In this document: piece by piece, positions 1 to 6,066 of the stretch | How the letters are laid out: the number at the start of each line of letters is the position of its first letter | Position numbering within the stretch: the stretch's first letter is position 1 | Source: Gammaproteobacteria bacterium | GTDB taxonomy: Bacteria; Pseudomonadota; Gammaproteobacteria; Steroidobacterales; Steroidobacteraceae | Assembly (NCBI GenBank): GCA_027451085.1 | Contig: DAIDKA010000038.1 | Location: 1-8,396 of the forward strand | DNA: 8,396 bases | Direction: 5' to 3' | The notes under the pieces: generated by a model | Told to the model about the DNA's origin: nothing | Database searches by the model: none | Seen by the model: only the letters and a program-made list of their open reading frames with translations | Position numbers and translations under genes: made by a program

Positions 1-918
1 GCGGATCTGGTCCGCGCCCAGCCCGGCGCGCCGGCGGTGGAACTGGTGCATATCCGCACCGAGGGTGATCTGCGCACGGACATCCCGCTGTGGCAGGCCG
101 GTGGCCGCGCGTTCTTCACCAAGGAGATCGATCGCGCACAGCTTGCCGGCGAGGTTGATATCGCCGTGCACTCCTTGAAAGATTTGTCCACGGTGTTGGT
201 GGACGGTCTCGCGCTGACCGCCGTGCTGGAACGCGAGGACCCGCGCGACGCATTGCTGCTGCCTGGACCGGGCAGCCTGGCATCGCTGCCCGCCGGCGCA
301 CGCGTCGGCACCAGCAGCCTGCGCCGCCGCGCCTTCCTCAACCGCCTGCGTCCGGAGCTGCAGCTGCTGGAACTGCGGGGCAATGTGCCCACCCGCGTCG
401 AGCGCCTGCTGGAAGGCCGTTACGACGCCATCGTGCTGGCCACCGCCGGCCTCAAGCGCCTGGGACTGCAGCAGCATATTGCTGAACACCTGGGCGTGGA
501 GAGCTTTCCACCCGCCGTGTCACAGGGCGCCATTGGTGTCTGCGCGCGTGCGGATGATGAGGCCACGGCGCGCTGGCTGCGGCCGCTGGACCACCAGGCC
601 ACGCGACTGGCTGTGACCGCAGAACGCGCGCTGCTGCGCCGGATCGAAGGTGGCTGCCAGGCGCCATTGGGCGCGCTCGCACGCCTGGACGACGGTGAGT
701 TTCATCTGACGAGCAAGGTATGTTCGCCGGACGGCCGTACCGTCCTCGACGAAGCGGACCGGATCAGGCTGACCGGCGACCTGACGGCGCAGCTGGCGCA
801 GGCGGCGGGGTTGGGTGAGCGGCAGGCCGCGCGGCTGCTGGATCGTGGCGCCGGTGACATCATCTCGCACCAGCGCGAGCTTTCGGCCCGGCTGTTGCAG
901 GAGCAGGCGCAGCAGTGA
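1..918 (+). CDS. hemC: Hydroxymethylbilane synthase (porphobilinogen deaminase), 5' end missing
   Basis: HemC polymerises four porphobilinogen units into the linear tetrapyrrole hydroxymethylbilane in the cytoplasm, using a covalently held dipyrromethane cofactor. The reading frame is open from base 1; alignment from memory to E. coli HemC suggests only about 23-24 N-terminal residues are missing, so the GTG at 37 is an internal Val, not the start. Visible family motifs are HSLKD with the catalytic Asp (codon 181-183), GTSSLRRR, LRGNVPTR, LATAGLKRLGL, and EGGCQAPLG with the cofactor-attachment Cys (codon 655-657). Small departures from the usual motifs are KDLST where KDxPT is common and PAVSQGA where PAVGQGA or PAPGQGA is common. 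The stop overlaps the hemD start by 4 bp (GTGA), so translation is probably coupled. Function is clear; activity of this variant is inferred from retained catalytic residues. Confidence 0.96.
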   Translation, partial: ADLVRAQPGAPAVELVHIRTEGDLRTDIPLWQAGGRAFFTKEIDRAQLAGEVDIAVHSLKDLSTVLVDGLALTAVLEREDPRDALLLPGPGSLASLPAGARVGTSSLRRRAFLNRLRPELQLLELRGNVPTRVERLLEGRYDAIVLATAGLKRLGLQQHIAEHLGVESFPPAVSQGAIGVCARADDEATARWLRPLDHQATRLAVTAERALLRRIEGGCQAPLGALARLDDGEFHLTSKVCSPDGRTVLDEADRIRLTGDLTAQLAQAAGLGERQAARLLDRGAGDIISHQRELSARLLQEQAQQ

Positions 919-1709
919 GTGCGTCACCGCATACAGTGCCGGACGCGCCAGGCGCGGCGGCGCGCTGGCCGGTCGTGGTCACCCGCGACGAGCCGGCTGA
1001 CGGGCCGCTGGCGCGCGCGCTGCGCGACCTGGGGCTCACGGTGCTGTCGTGGCCGGTGGTGCAGGTGCTGCCGCTGGCGGACCCTGCCGCGTTGGCGGCC
1101 GTGCTGCGCCGCGTGCATGAATTTCACTGGATCGTGTTCACCAGCCGCCATGGGGTGGACGCGGTCGTGACACGGCTGGCAGCGCCGGCTGAGGGCGTGC
1201 GCGTGGCGGCGGTGGGTGAAAGCACGGCGCAGGCATTGCGGGATGCCGGCTGGCCCGTGAGCCTGGTGCCCGAGCAGCACAGTGCCGCGGGCCTGGTCGC
1301 GGCGCTGGAGCCCTGCCTGTCACCTGGCAGCCGCGTGCTGTATCCCGCCGGCTCCCGTTCCCTGCCTACGTTGATCGAAGGGCTCACGACCCTGGGCTGC
1401 ATCGTGACGCGCCTCGAGGCTTACCGCACCGTTGCCGCCGATCTCGATCTGCCGGCCTGCCGCGCACTGGTGGCGCGCGCAGCCATCGGCGCCGTGACCT
1501 TCACCAGTCCTTCGGCGGTGCATGAACTCGACCGGCTGCTTGGGGCGGACTGCTTTGAGCAGCTGCTGTCCGGCAGTCCCGCGGTGACGCTGGGGTCGAC
1601 TACCGGGCGGGCGCTGGCTGCGCGCGGCTTTCCTTGCGCGCTCGCCGCGCCCGCGACGCTGCGGGGCCTGGCGAGCACCACTGCAAAACTCATACAGCTT
1701 CGAGCTTGA
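915..1709 (+). CDS. hemD: Uroporphyrinogen-III synthase
   Basis: HemD cyclises hydroxymethylbilane with inversion of ring D to give uroporphyrinogen III, the branch point to haem, sirohaem and cobalamin. The 264-residue product has the two-lobed pattern of the family: WPVVVTRDE at residues 18-26, IVFTSRHGVDAV at 73-84, AAVGESTAQAL at 98-108, LYPAGSRS at 142-149, the conserved LEAYRTV (Tyr170), VTFTSPSAVHEL at 194-205, and LGSTTGRALAARG near 226-238. HemD is poorly conserved in sequence, so these scattered motifs plus position after hemC are the main evidence. I chose the GTG at 915, which overlaps the hemC stop and has an AGGAG at 899-903; it gives a leader of about 17 residues before the first strand. 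No membrane-bound HemX-type extension is fused to it, and the hemX/hemY genes that often follow hemD in gammaproteobacteria are absent. Confidence 0.93.
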   Translation: MSASPHTVPDAPGAAARWPVVVTRDEPADGPLARALRDLGLTVLSWPVVQVLPLADPAALAAVLRRVHEFHWIVFTSRHGVDAVVTRLAAPAEGVRVAAVGESTAQALRDAGWPVSLVPEQHSAAGLVAALEPCLSPGSRVLYPAGSRSLPTLIEGLTTLGCIVTRLEAYRTVAADLDLPACRALVARAAIGAVTFTSPSAVHELDRLLGADCFEQLLSGSPAVTLGSTTGRALAARGFPCALAAPATLRGLASTTAKLIQLRA

Positions 1710-1729
1710 ACTTCAAGGTCTTCAGAACC

Positions 1730-2704
1730 ATGGCATTCCCCACGCAACGTCCCCGCCGCCTGCGGCAGTCCGACACCTGGCGCGCACTGGTGCGCGAGAC
1801 CCAGCTGACGCTCGCCGATTTCGTCTACCCGATGTTCATCGTGCCGGGCGCGAAGCTGCGGCATCCGGTGTCCAGCATGCCGGGTGTGTCGCAGTTCTCC
1901 GTGGATGAGATCGTCGGCGAGGCGCGCAAGGTCGCGGATGCCGGCGTGCGCGCGATCATCCTGTTCAGCGCGCCGGATCACAAGGACCCTGATGCCTCGG
2001 CCTTCCTCGATCCGCACGGACTGGTGCCGCGGGCCGTGCGGGGCATCAAACAGGCCGTGCCTGAGCTGCTGGTATGGACGGACGTGTGCCTGTGCAGCGC
2101 CACCGATCATGGCCACTGCGGCCATGTCACGCCCGCCGGCGTGATCGACAACGACTCCTCGGTTGCTACCCTGGCCAAGGTGGCACTGACGCATGCGCGC
2201 GCCGGCGCCGATGCCGTGGCGCCGAGCGACATGATGGACGGCCGCGTGGGCGCCATCCGCGCGCTGCTGGATGCCAATGGCTTCAGCAACACCCCCGTGG
2301 TCTCCTATGCCGCCAAGTACGCTTCGGCGTTCTACGGCCCGTTCCGCGAAGCGGCGGACTCCGCGCCGGCCTTCGGCGACCGGCGCTCCTACCAGATGGA
2401 TCCGGCCAACGGCCGCGAGGCCCTGCGGGAAGTGCTTATGGACGTGGAGGAAGGCGCTGATATGGTGATGGTCAAACCTGCGGGGCCGTATCTCGATGTG
2501 ATTCGCAGCGTGCGCAAGGCCGTGAATGTCCCGGTGGTGGCCTACCAGGTCTCCGGCGAATTCAGTCTGATCAAGGCCGCCGCCGAGCGCGGCTGGATCG
2601 ACGAACGCGCCGCGGCGCTGGAAACCCTGATCGGCATCAAGCGCGCCGGCGCTGATCTCATTCTTTCCTATTTCGCGCCACAGCTGCGCGAATGGTTGCG
2701 CTGA
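1730..2704 (+). CDS. hemB: Delta-aminolevulinic acid dehydratase (porphobilinogen synthase), zinc type
   Basis: HemB condenses two 5-aminolevulinate molecules into porphobilinogen. The 324-residue product is full length and very well conserved. The two active-site lysines are Lys196 (SYAAKYASAFYGPFR) and Lys249 (MVMVKPAGPYLD), the latter being the Schiff-base position. The metal loop DVCLCSATDHGHCG keeps three cysteines (Cys120, Cys122, Cys130), the signature of enzymes with a catalytic zinc, unlike the Asp-rich loop of magnesium-type enzymes such as that of Pseudomonas aeruginosa. The REALRE stretch near residue 229 matches the region that holds the allosteric magnesium ligand in E. coli HemB. 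I chose the ATG at 1730 because the alignment begins there (MAFPTQRPRRLR) and an AAGG lies at 1715-1718; the same frame is open further upstream inside hemD but that extension does not resemble the family. It starts 20 bp after hemD and its stop shares one base with hemE. Confidence 0.97.
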   Translation: MAFPTQRPRRLRQSDTWRALVRETQLTLADFVYPMFIVPGAKLRHPVSSMPGVSQFSVDEIVGEARKVADAGVRAIILFSAPDHKDPDASAFLDPHGLVPRAVRGIKQAVPELLVWTDVCLCSATDHGHCGHVTPAGVIDNDSSVATLAKVALTHARAGADAVAPSDMMDGRVGAIRALLDANGFSNTPVVSYAAKYASAFYGPFREAADSAPAFGDRRSYQMDPANGREALREVLMDVEEGADMVMVKPAGPYLDVIRSVRKAVNVPVVAYQVSGEFSLIKAAAERGWIDERAAALETLIGIKRAGADLILSYFAPQLREWLR

Positions 2705-3750
2705 TGACAAACGAGACGCCCGTGTTCCTCCGTGCCTGCCGCAGGCAGGCCGTGCCGTATACGCCGGTGTGGGTGATGCGCCAGGCCGGCCGCTACCTGC
2801 CTGAGTACCGCGCACTGCGCGCGCAGCACGATTTCGTCACCATGACTCGCAGTGCGGAGCTTGCGGCTGAAGTCACCCTGCAGCCGCTGCGCCGCTTCGA
2901 CCTGGATGCCGCCATCCTGTTCAGCGACATCATGACGCCGCTGCAGGGCATGGGCATCAGCCTGACCTTCGAACCCGGTCCCGTCGTGGCCACGCCGATC
3001 CGCACCCGGGAGCAGGTCCAAGCCCTGCCGCTGCTGCAGCCGGCGCGTGATGTGCCCCAGGTGCTGGAAGCGGTGAAGCTGATCCGCGCCAATGCGCCGC
3101 GCAACGTGCCCCTGATCGGCTTTGCCGGCGCGCCGTTCACCCTGTTGTGCTACCTGGTCAGCGGCAGGCCATCCAAGGAGTTCGGCACTGCACGCAGCTT
3201 CCTGTACCAGCAGACCGCGGCGGCGGAGCAGCTGATCGATCACCTGGCCGACGCCATGGCTGCGTATCTCGCCGCCCAGGCTGCGGCCGGTGCACAGGCG
3301 CTGATGCTGTTCGAGTCCTGGGCAGGCCTGCTGGCGCCGCCGCAGTTCCGGCAGTTCGCGCTGCGCGGCGCGAAACGCACCTTCGCGGCGCTCAAGGCCA
3401 CGGGTGTGCCGCTTATCTACTATGCGCACCAGGGGTCCGCGCTGATGGATGAAATCCGCGCCCTCGACGTGGACGTGGTGGGCGTGGACTGGCGTTCGCC
3501 GCTGTCCGTGGCGCGGCGGGCACTGGGGCCGGACAAGGCCGTGCAGGGCAACCTCGACCCGGCCGCGCTGTATGCACCGCCCGATGAACTCAAACGCCAG
3601 GTGGAGGCAGTGCTGCGCGAGGCGGGCACCGGGCCCGGCCATATTTTCAACCTGGGCCATGGCATCTGGCCGGACGCCGATCCTGATGCCGTCGCCCGCA
3701 TGATCGATCATGTGCACGAGGCTTCAGCGCGTGCAAGGAGCACGGGATGA
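2704..3750 (+). CDS. hemE: Uroporphyrinogen decarboxylase
   Basis: HemE removes the four acetate carboxyl groups of uroporphyrinogen III to give coproporphyrinogen III, without a cofactor. The product is 348 residues, normal for the family. Diagnostic features are VWVMRQAGRYLPEYR with substrate-contacting Arg26 and Arg30, EVTLQPLRRFDLDAAILFSD with the catalytic Asp75, PLIGFAGAPFTL, FESWAGLL, VQGNLDPAALYAPP, and FNLGHGI with His319. The start could be ATG 2692 or ATG 2704. I prefer 2704 because its TGATG junction with the hemB stop is the classic re-initiation arrangement and the resulting N-terminus (MTNETPVFLRA) lines up with E. coli HemE; neither start has a clear Shine-Dalgarno sequence, which supports coupling to hemB translation. 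The 3' end overlaps hemF by 4 bp (ATGA). Confidence 0.97.
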   Translation: MTNETPVFLRACRRQAVPYTPVWVMRQAGRYLPEYRALRAQHDFVTMTRSAELAAEVTLQPLRRFDLDAAILFSDIMTPLQGMGISLTFEPGPVVATPIRTREQVQALPLLQPARDVPQVLEAVKLIRANAPRNVPLIGFAGAPFTLLCYLVSGRPSKEFGTARSFLYQQTAAAEQLIDHLADAMAAYLAAQAAAGAQALMLFESWAGLLAPPQFRQFALRGAKRTFAALKATGVPLIYYAHQGSALMDEIRALDVDVVGVDWRSPLSVARRALGPDKAVQGNLDPAALYAPPDELKRQVEAVLREAGTGPGHIFNLGHGIWPDADPDAVARMIDHVHEASARARSTG

Positions 3751-4592
3751 ACGCGAAACAGGCCCCTGCGGCCGACCCCCGGGGCGAGGAAGCCGCCCGG
3801 TACTTCCAGGACCTGCAGTCACGCATCTGCGCGGCGTTCGAGTCGTTCGAGCCTGAGGCGCGCTTCGAGCGCCGGGCGTGGACCCGACAGCCGGGCGAAC
3901 GCCTGCAAGGCAGCGGCATCACCTGCCTGATGCGTGGCGCGGTGTTCGAGAAGGTCGGCGTCAATTTCAGCAACGTATGCGGCACGTTCGAGCCCCGGCA
4001 CCGCGCCAGCGTCCAGGGCGCTGAGCAGTCTGACGGGCGCTTCATCGCCACCGGCATTTCGCTGGTGGCGCACATGGCCAATCCGTTCGTGCCGGCAGTG
4101 CACATGAACGTGCGCCGCCTGGCCACCACCGAGGCCTGGTTTGGCGGTGGTTCTGACCTCACCCCGACCTTCCCCTTCGACCAGGACACGGCCGATTTCC
4201 ATGCCGCGCTGGAACAGGCCTGCGACGGCTACCGGCCCGGCGCCTACAAGGAATACAAGGAGTGGTGCGACCGCTACTTCTACCTGCCCCATCGCAAGGA
4301 ACCGCGCGGCGTGGGTGGCATCTTTTTCGATGACCTGCGTAGCGGGGATGCCGCCGCGGACTTCGCCTTCGTGCGGGCCGTTGGCGAGGCCTTCCTTGGC
4401 GTCTATCCCCGGCTGGTGGAACGTCGCCTGCGCACCCCCTTCACGGAAGCTGACCGCGAGCGGTTGCTGGTGAAGCGAGGACGGTACGTGGAGTTCAACC
4501 TGGTCTATGATCGGGGTACGAAGTTTGGCTTCCAGACGGAAGCTGATCCAGAGGCCTACCTCATGAGCATGCCACCCATCGTAAAATGGTGA
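3747..4592 (+). CDS. hemF: Oxygen-dependent coproporphyrinogen-III oxidase
   Basis: HemF oxidatively decarboxylates two propionates of coproporphyrinogen III to vinyl groups, giving protoporphyrinogen IX and consuming O2, which implies aerobic growth. The product is 281 residues. It retains the four conserved histidines expected at the active site (His109 in LVAHMANP, His119 in VHMNVR, His152 in FHAALE, His182 in LPHRKEPRG) and the blocks WFGGGSDLTP (131-140), GVGGIFFDDL (188-197) and RGRYVEFNLVYDRGTKFG (244-261). The start is secure: AAGGAG at 3735-3740 sits six bases before the ATG, which overlaps the hemE stop. The protein ends at MPPIVKW, roughly 25 residues before the end of E. coli HemF; the bases after the stop do not encode the missing tail in frame, so this looks like a naturally short C-terminus as I believe occurs in some other lineages, rather than a fresh nonsense mutation. 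Confidence 0.96.
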   Translation: MNAKQAPAADPRGEEAARYFQDLQSRICAAFESFEPEARFERRAWTRQPGERLQGSGITCLMRGAVFEKVGVNFSNVCGTFEPRHRASVQGAEQSDGRFIATGISLVAHMANPFVPAVHMNVRRLATTEAWFGGGSDLTPTFPFDQDTADFHAALEQACDGYRPGAYKEYKEWCDRYFYLPHRKEPRGVGGIFFDDLRSGDAAADFAFVRAVGEAFLGVYPRLVERRLRTPFTEADRERLLVKRGRYVEFNLVYDRGTKFGFQTEADPEAYLMSMPPIVKW

Positions 4593-4624
4593 CGCTGTAC
4601 GAGACAGCGACTGGTTGACCATTT
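4584..4624 (+). repeat. Nested inverted repeats at the hemF / response-regulator junction
   Basis: Two sets of perfect complementary arms are nested here. The outer pair is AAATGGT (4584-4590) and ACCATTT (4618-4624); the inner pair is CGCTGT (4593-4598) and ACAGCG (4604-4609) with the loop ACGAG. A competing short palindrome TGGT-TG-ACCA lies at 4612-4621. The structure covers the hemF stop codon and ends one base before the ATG of the next gene, which has no recognisable Shine-Dalgarno sequence. It could be an attenuator or translational control structure, or an operator. There is no T-tract, so a standard intrinsic terminator is unlikely. Confidence 0.45.
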
Positions 4625-4625
4625 A

Positions 4626-5336
4626 ATGGAAGATCCGAACGCCCCGGCCCGGATTGGCCGCCGCACCAGAGGGGCCCAGGCAAGAGTTCTCATCGTCGAC
4701 GACCACCCCATCGTTCGGGAGGGCCTGCGCCACGTGATCGATTCACAGGCGGACCTCGAGGTCTGCGGTGAGGCGCGGGGCCAGGGCGAGGGCTGGCAGG
4801 CCATCCGTGAACTCGACCCCGATGTCGTCGTGGTGGATGTCAGCCTGGAGCAGGGCGACGGCATCGACCTGGTGCGCGAGGTCCGCGCGCAACGCCCCGA
4901 GCTGCCTCTGCTCGTGCTGTCGATGCACGATGAGGTCATCTACGCCGGGCGTCTGCTCGCGGCCGGCGCCAGCGGTTACCTGATGAAGCAGGCCGACGCC
5001 GAGCAGCTGCTGACTGCGCTGCGCTGCGTCCTGGAGGGCAGGGTCTATCTTTCCGCGGCCATGGAGCGTGCGCAGGGCGTCGCGCGGGAGCAGACGGGAT
5101 CCCAGGCTGTTGCCCCGGTTGATCCGATGGGCCGTCTGAGCAACCGCGAGCTGCAGGTGCTGAGTCTGCTGGGACGCGGCTTTTCCTCGCGCGAGGCGGC
5201 CGAATCCTTGCATGTCAGTGTCAAGACCATCGAGTCGCACCGCCAGGGCCTGAAACGCAAACTGAAGCTCGCCACCAACGCGCAGCTGCTGCAGTATTCG
5301 GTCAAGTGGGCCGCCGGCACCACGACCGCAGGTTGA
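4626..5336 (+). CDS. NarL/FixJ-family response regulator (receiver plus LuxR-type HTH)
   Basis: This is a cytoplasmic two-component response regulator of 236 residues. An 18-residue leader is followed by the receiver domain (about 19-140), with the acidic pair Asp25-Asp26 in VLIVDDHP, the phospho-acceptor Asp71 in VVVVDVSL, Ser99 in LVLSMHD and Lys121 in YLMKQ. A linker (about 145-167) leads to the LuxR-type DNA-binding domain (about 168-228) with LSNRELQVLSLLGRG, the recognition helix region SVKTIESHRQGLKRKL and NAQLLQYSV. All phosphorylation residues are present, so it should respond to a kinase, but no histidine kinase gene adjoins it; it is an orphan within this window. The ATG at 4626 is the first start after an in-frame stop at 4590. 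It lies 33 bp after hemF in the same direction, so co-transcription with the haem genes is plausible. Its stimulus and targets cannot be read from the sequence. Confidence 0.93.
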   Translation: MEDPNAPARIGRRTRGAQARVLIVDDHPIVREGLRHVIDSQADLEVCGEARGQGEGWQAIRELDPDVVVVDVSLEQGDGIDLVREVRAQRPELPLLVLSMHDEVIYAGRLLAAGASGYLMKQADAEQLLTALRCVLEGRVYLSAAMERAQGVAREQTGSQAVAPVDPMGRLSNRELQVLSLLGRGFSSREAAESLHVSVKTIESHRQGLKRKLKLATNAQLLQYSVKWAAGTTTAG

Positions 5337-5343
5337 GTGCTGT

Positions 5344-6039
5344 CTACGCTCCCGGGCTGGCCCGCAAGTCCTGCGTTACGACGCCAAACTGGGCTGGCCA
5401 GCTGTCGTGTTCCGCATCACGGAATGTTTCCGCGAGCGCTGCGGCATACCACTGCCGCATCGACGGCAGCTGCAGCAGTCGCTCCACGTAGGCCTGCGCG
5501 TCGGCCGGCAACGCCAGTCCATAGGTCTGGACGCGGAAGGCGACGGGCGCAAAGAACGCATCCACGGCCGTGAAGGTGCTGCCGGCCAGGAAAGGGCCGT
5601 CGAAGGCCTGCAGACCCTCGCTCCACAGGGTGGACAGTCGCGCGATGTCCGACGACAGTCCGGGGGTGGACTGATGCAGCCGCACGCGTATGCCGCAGGA
5701 CATGGAGCACTGGCTGCGCAGCTCCTGGAAGCCCGAGTGCATCTCGGCCGCGGCGCTGCGTGCCCAGGCGCGGGCCACGGGAACGGCCGGCCAGACCCCG
5801 GGATGCCGTTCGTGCAGGTATTCAGTGATGGCCAATGTATCCCACACGCGCACCGGACCGTCGATCAGGCACGGGACCTTGCCGGCAGGGGAGATCCGGC
5901 GGTATTCACGCCATCCGGCTTCGTCTCCGAAGCGCACCAGATGCTCGCTGAACCCGATGTCGAGTTCGCGCATCAGCACCCAGGGGCGCAGCGACCAGGA
6001 GGAGTGGTTCTTGTTGGCGATGTAGAGCGTGTAGGCCAT
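5344..6039 (-). CDS. Glutathione S-transferase family protein
   Basis: The 231-residue product has a thioredoxin-fold N-terminal domain (about 1-80) and an all-helical C-terminal domain (about 90-215). Family features are the N-terminal NHSSWSLRPWVLM segment, where a serine near residues 13-16 is the likely glutathione-activating residue; GKVPCLIDG (residues 53-61) with the cis-proline Pro56; VWDTLAITEYLHERHP (65-80), which corresponds to the usual glutathione gamma-glutamyl contact motif; and FTAVDAFFAPV (156-166), which matches the helix N-cap motif with Asp160. No signal peptide is present, so it is cytoplasmic. Substrate is unknown; roles in detoxification or thiol repair are typical of the superfamily. 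It is convergent with the response regulator (7 bp between stops) and divergent from mutY (27 bp between starts). No clear Shine-Dalgarno sequence precedes its ATG. Confidence 0.9.
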   Translation of the reverse strand: MAYTLYIANKNHSSWSLRPWVLMRELDIGFSEHLVRFGDEAGWREYRRISPAGKVPCLIDGPVRVWDTLAITEYLHERHPGVWPAVPVARAWARSAAAEMHSGFQELRSQCSMSCGIRVRLHQSTPGLSSDIARLSTLWSEGLQAFDGPFLAGSTFTAVDAFFAPVAFRVQTYGLALPADAQAYVERLLQLPSMRQWYAAALAETFRDAEHDSWPAQFGVVTQDLRASPGA

Positions 6040-6051
6040 GTCCCGAATTTA

Positions 6052-6065
6052 GCGCATCATTGCGC
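6052..6065. promoter_or_regulatory. Small palindrome between divergent GST and mutY starts
   Basis: The 27-bp gap between the two divergent start codons contains a perfect inverted repeat, GCGCA-TCAT-TGCGC. Its position means a bound protein could affect both genes, and neither gene has an evident ribosome binding site in this gap. Five-base arms are short enough to arise by chance in GC-rich DNA, so an operator role is only a suggestion. Promoters for both genes must overlap the opposing coding sequence or the gap itself. Confidence 0.3.
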
Positions 6066-6066
6066 C

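Noticed and set aside
1421..2815. 464-codon open frame on the minus strand opposite hemD and hemB
   Set aside because: It is antisense to two highly conserved enzymes, has low-complexity composition rich in His, Arg and Gly, and shows no recognisable motif. Long antisense frames are expected in GC-rich genes.
2668..3717. Long minus-strand frame opposite hemE
   Set aside because: It mirrors the codon pattern of hemE and has no independent motif or ribosome binding site that I can see.
4615..4643. TTGACC before the response regulator as a possible -35 box
   Set aside because: No acceptable -10 box lies 16-18 bases downstream, and such a promoter would start transcription inside the coding region.
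5337..5364. Possible bidirectional terminator between the convergent response regulator and GST genes
   Set aside because: Only a 4-bp GC stem (CGGG-CTGG-CCCG) is present, inside the GST coding end and without T-tracts on either side.
5407..6066. Upstream extension of the mutY frame by about 220 codons, which would suggest a fused N-terminal domain
   Set aside because: This stretch is the antisense of the GST gene and its translation resembles no domain. The MutY family begins at the ATG at 6067.
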